DNA from: Cololabis saira
Taxonomy: Eukaryota > Chordata > Actinopteri > Beloniformes > Belonidae
Reading direction: 5' to 3'
Assembly (NCBI RefSeq): GCF_033807715.1
Contig: NC_084587.1
Location: forward strand, 20,941,017 to 21,005,016
DNA length: 64,000 bases
The position numbers and the translations under genes are program-made. The notes below the pieces were generated by a model. That model was given only the letters and a program-made list of their open reading frames with translations, did not search any database and was not told the DNA's origin. This document shows, piece after piece, positions 61,301 through 64,000 of the stretch (within the stretch, counting starts at the first letter, position 1; every line of letters begins with the position of its first letter).

Positions 61301-64000
61301 TTTGTGAGAAAGAGGGAGCGGAATATAACAATGCTGGGCCAGAAATGCAGTCCTGTGATCTTGCTCTCGAATGCGGTGCTCTTAGTGCTAGCAAGGCAGG
61401 TGGACCGATGTACCACACTGTTAACACCGCACTACACTACGAGTTCAAATAGACACCCATGAAGACGGCAGCAGCTTCTCCTATCTTTTAGCCAGACAGC
61501 AGGTGCACGCAGAAGCCTCCCACTCCGAGCTGCTGGCCCCACTCCGCTCCCCTCAAAGCTTTTCCCCAGCCCGAGATCAAACCATCTGCCCAGTGACAGA
61601 CCTCTGGGTCTGCAGACACAAGGCCAGGTTCAAAGATGGGTGCCAAGGGAGGCCGAGATGGATGGAGGGAGAGTGAATGGAAAGTTGACGAAAAGGTAGA
61701 GGTGTGGAGTAAAGCAGCAAAGGGTATGGAGGGGGTGAGTTCAGAGGGAAGGGGCCAAACTGGTGCATCAGAAAGGTGGGGAAGAGCAGTTGCAGCAAAA
61801 GAGTTGAGAGACAAGAAAAGCTTGTTAAGAGACGTAAGTTAAGAAAATGGCTTGCGAATAATGTCAAGGACACTGCTGTACATTGCAAAATTGTCATGCA
61901 CGTATTATCTCACGAATGTCACGGTTCCTTTTTAAAGCTAATTTATCTGCAGTTTACATTCACATTATCCAGATAACAGTTGTTCTTTTAAACATTTTAA
62001 AATAAGTATTTACATGCTGATGCTAGTTACAAAATCAGCAGTTTGGATTGTTAATTATTTTCTGGCGGTACAGTGCAATTTCAGAGAGATGAAAAAGCCC
62101 TCTGTGGTGCATAGACTTCCTTATCACAAGTCATTGTGTGGGGAGGAAAAGAAGAAAAAATAAAGAGGCCATTGTCATCAATATATACTAGATCTATGAC
62201 CTTCAGCCTATCAGAGGGAGCAACCAGCTGCAGATAAGGACAACGCCGTGTTAGACTTGACACCTGCACTTGCCGACCCACTGACTGCCCTCGCAGAATG
62301 CAAATATTACAGCGACGGAGCGCAACATCACGCTTGGATTCCGCCTGGAGACGTGCGTGAGGGACGTGACCACACACTGAGACCAGACACATGTTTGGCT
62401 GAGAGAAAAGAGTAAAACAGAGAAAAGAGACAGGAGAGAGGAAGTGGAGGGGAAGAAATGTTGGAGCGGTGTGGAGGGTCTGGTTGGTAAAAACAAAGAG
62501 GGAAGGGCCGGTGGCCGCCGTCGTCCCGTGCCCATCAACACCCGTAAGACAAAGAAAAGTATTAGTCAGAGCGATTGGCGAGTCTTCCCTGGGGTCGCCA
62601 TGACGATTGCTGATCCACATTTGTGGCGCGGCCTTGACGGCGGTGAAACAACAAGGGGGCCAGCACCACAGAAACTCCACCAATCTGACATTTAGTCATC
62701 ACAATAATCAACATGGTGGTACACCAGAGCTTCCTCCACCGCTACCTCTTGAACTACATACGCCCACTTACTCTCCCACATACCCTCTCATGCAAGCATG
62801 CATATACAGTACCAATGCACGCACACACACACGCAGTGAATTCCCCTACTCAAGCCAGCTCCCAGCCAGAAAAATCTTGGAAGAGCTCCGAGATTTAATC
62901 TTGCCAATAGCTCTTTATTTTCTTTGACCATTTTTATTGTAAAAAAGCATGCACTAATTGTGTGTAAGCAATCTCCAAATTATGTATGTGTTTTTTCAAC
63001 TAAACCGAACACTACTGCAGACAGATTGGCTGGTTTTCAAGACACACGACTGAGTAATAATATTTGTTTCTTTCCTCAGAGTTTTGTTCAAACAGCATGT
63101 CAGCAACAGTGGTTTACTTGTAAACACCTGGCCCTGCACACCCAGCAGCTGCAAAACTTTGAGTCTGACTACGAATAACTATACTTTCCTAATTATTTTG
63201 AACCACATACTTGCTCTACCAAGTGGAAGAGCAAAATAAAGATTTTAAAAAATTGCAAGTCATTTGGGTCATTTACAGCTTTTCTTTTCTTTTTTTTTAC
63301 CTCAGCCAGCATAGTGAGGAGACTGCTCCTGATTCAGTTCTGTCGATCCAACATTGGGTAAGAGACTCCAAGAAAACGCAGAAACTTCCATTAGTATTTA
63401 CAGTCCCAGTTGCCAGAAAGAAATGGGAGACAAGTCCGAGAAACAGACGGAGAGAGGAGGGATAGATTATTCGACCAATAGCTACATTACTGCAGTGACA
63501 ACTGTGTCACTCCCAAAGCCACACAGAGAGCCTGTGAAGTGAGGAGTGTCTATGACCTAACATGTGTATACGTGTGTGCGCGCGTTTGGTGGGAAGAGAC
63601 ACTGAGACCAAAGGAGAGTCCTTCTGAGCGCTTTAATCTTTATCTGTCTTACAAAGTTCACAGATAGAGAGGGGCTGAAGCGGCGGCGAGACGCTGGTTC
63701 GGAGCCACAGGTTTACGAAGAAGATGCAGAGCCGCTCAAACAGGTGAAAAGGGAAGAAAGAGAGAAAGTCAGTGAAAGCAGTTGGTGATTGCCGTTCTAC
63801 AATCGACCTGGCCAAATTGTGAAATCCCTCCCAGGACCCTCTTAAGTCCGCTTCATTTAGCTGAAGCCAGATTCCTTATTTCTGCAATTATAAAGCTATT
63901 GACTAATTCGACATATGCTAGCGTGTATTCCAGCCCTTGAGTGCTGGTGTGCCATTGAGTCATTAACTTTGACAAATTGTGACAGACTTTTTTTTATTGC
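55313..64000 (-). other. bnc2: Upstream bnc2 intron (partial)
   Basis: At least 8.7 kb of intron lies 5' of the cysteine-rich exon and runs off the window. It contains short homopolymers, including a poly-T run near 60200-60212, and one motif-dense stretch at 57635-57930. Several open frames exist, the longest at 62081-62683 on the minus strand, but none has a recognisable domain. No bounded transposon was found. Confidence 0.7.
57635..57930. promoter_or_regulatory. Candidate intronic conserved element
   Basis: A non-repetitive, non-coding block with ATTAGAGCGTGCC, CTAATCACTGACTTATTACG, TGACAGCTGACAAG, two CATTAAGCAG copies (about 57870 and 57888) and CAGCAGCAACGGAGCAGCC. It resembles a developmental enhancer. 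Conservation is inferred. Confidence 0.3.

Noticed and set aside
55313..64000. Search for the preceding bnc2 exon (encoding text ending in MSQQ)
   Set aside because: No match in frame with a donor site was found by eye. The first introns of this gene are very long in vertebrates, so the exon is probably outside the window.

Overview
The window is vertebrate genomic DNA, almost certainly from a teleost fish. It carries the 3' half of one gene, basonuclin 2 (bnc2), on the minus strand. Four coding exons can be joined by canonical GT/AG splice sites with matching phases: 55210-55312, 52307-52542, 20526-22906 and 13293-14109. Together they encode about 1,178 C-terminal residues and the stop codon. 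The 5' exons (start codon and N-terminus) are not visible and probably lie beyond position 64000. Fish origin is inferred from the basonuclin 2 sequence with fish-like insertions (Gln, Ala, His/Asn and Asp runs), from short non-autonomous DNA transposons with intact target-site duplications, from a LINE of the type common in fish, and from long GT arrays.

Layout from left to right. Positions 1-6.8 kb are a gene-free transposon graveyard downstream of bnc2. It holds a frameshifted LINE split by a hAT-type element, a TTAA-flanked element with a palindromic Harbinger-like MITE inside it, and a second hAT-type element carrying another copy of the same palindrome family. Positions 7.2-7.6 kb look like a conserved non-coding element. 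Positions 7.65-13.29 kb are best read as a long bnc2 3' UTR plus flank; where it ends is uncertain. The terminal exon follows, then a 6.4 kb intron, the 2.4 kb main exon and a 29.4 kb intron. That large intron holds no recognisable coding exon, but has several microsatellites, two MITEs and several stretches that look like regulatory conserved elements. Next come the 236 bp exon, a 2.7 kb intron containing a hAT-type MITE that has acquired a 0.75 kb TTTC array, the 103 bp cysteine-rich exon, and at least 8.7 kb of upstream intron.

Basonuclin 2 is a nuclear protein with three pairs of C2H2 zinc fingers. In zebrafish its loss (bonaparte) disturbs adult pigment-cell patterning. All three finger pairs are visible here; the second is split by the last intron at the codon for an arginine. 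The reading frame is intact throughout.

I found no second protein-coding gene, no tRNA or rRNA gene and no unknown multi-gene system. The most informative non-coding observations are the nested transposons dated by target-site duplications, the TTTC-loaded MITE about 0.5 kb from a splice acceptor, and the candidate regulatory elements. The last group are judged by eye only and need alignment.
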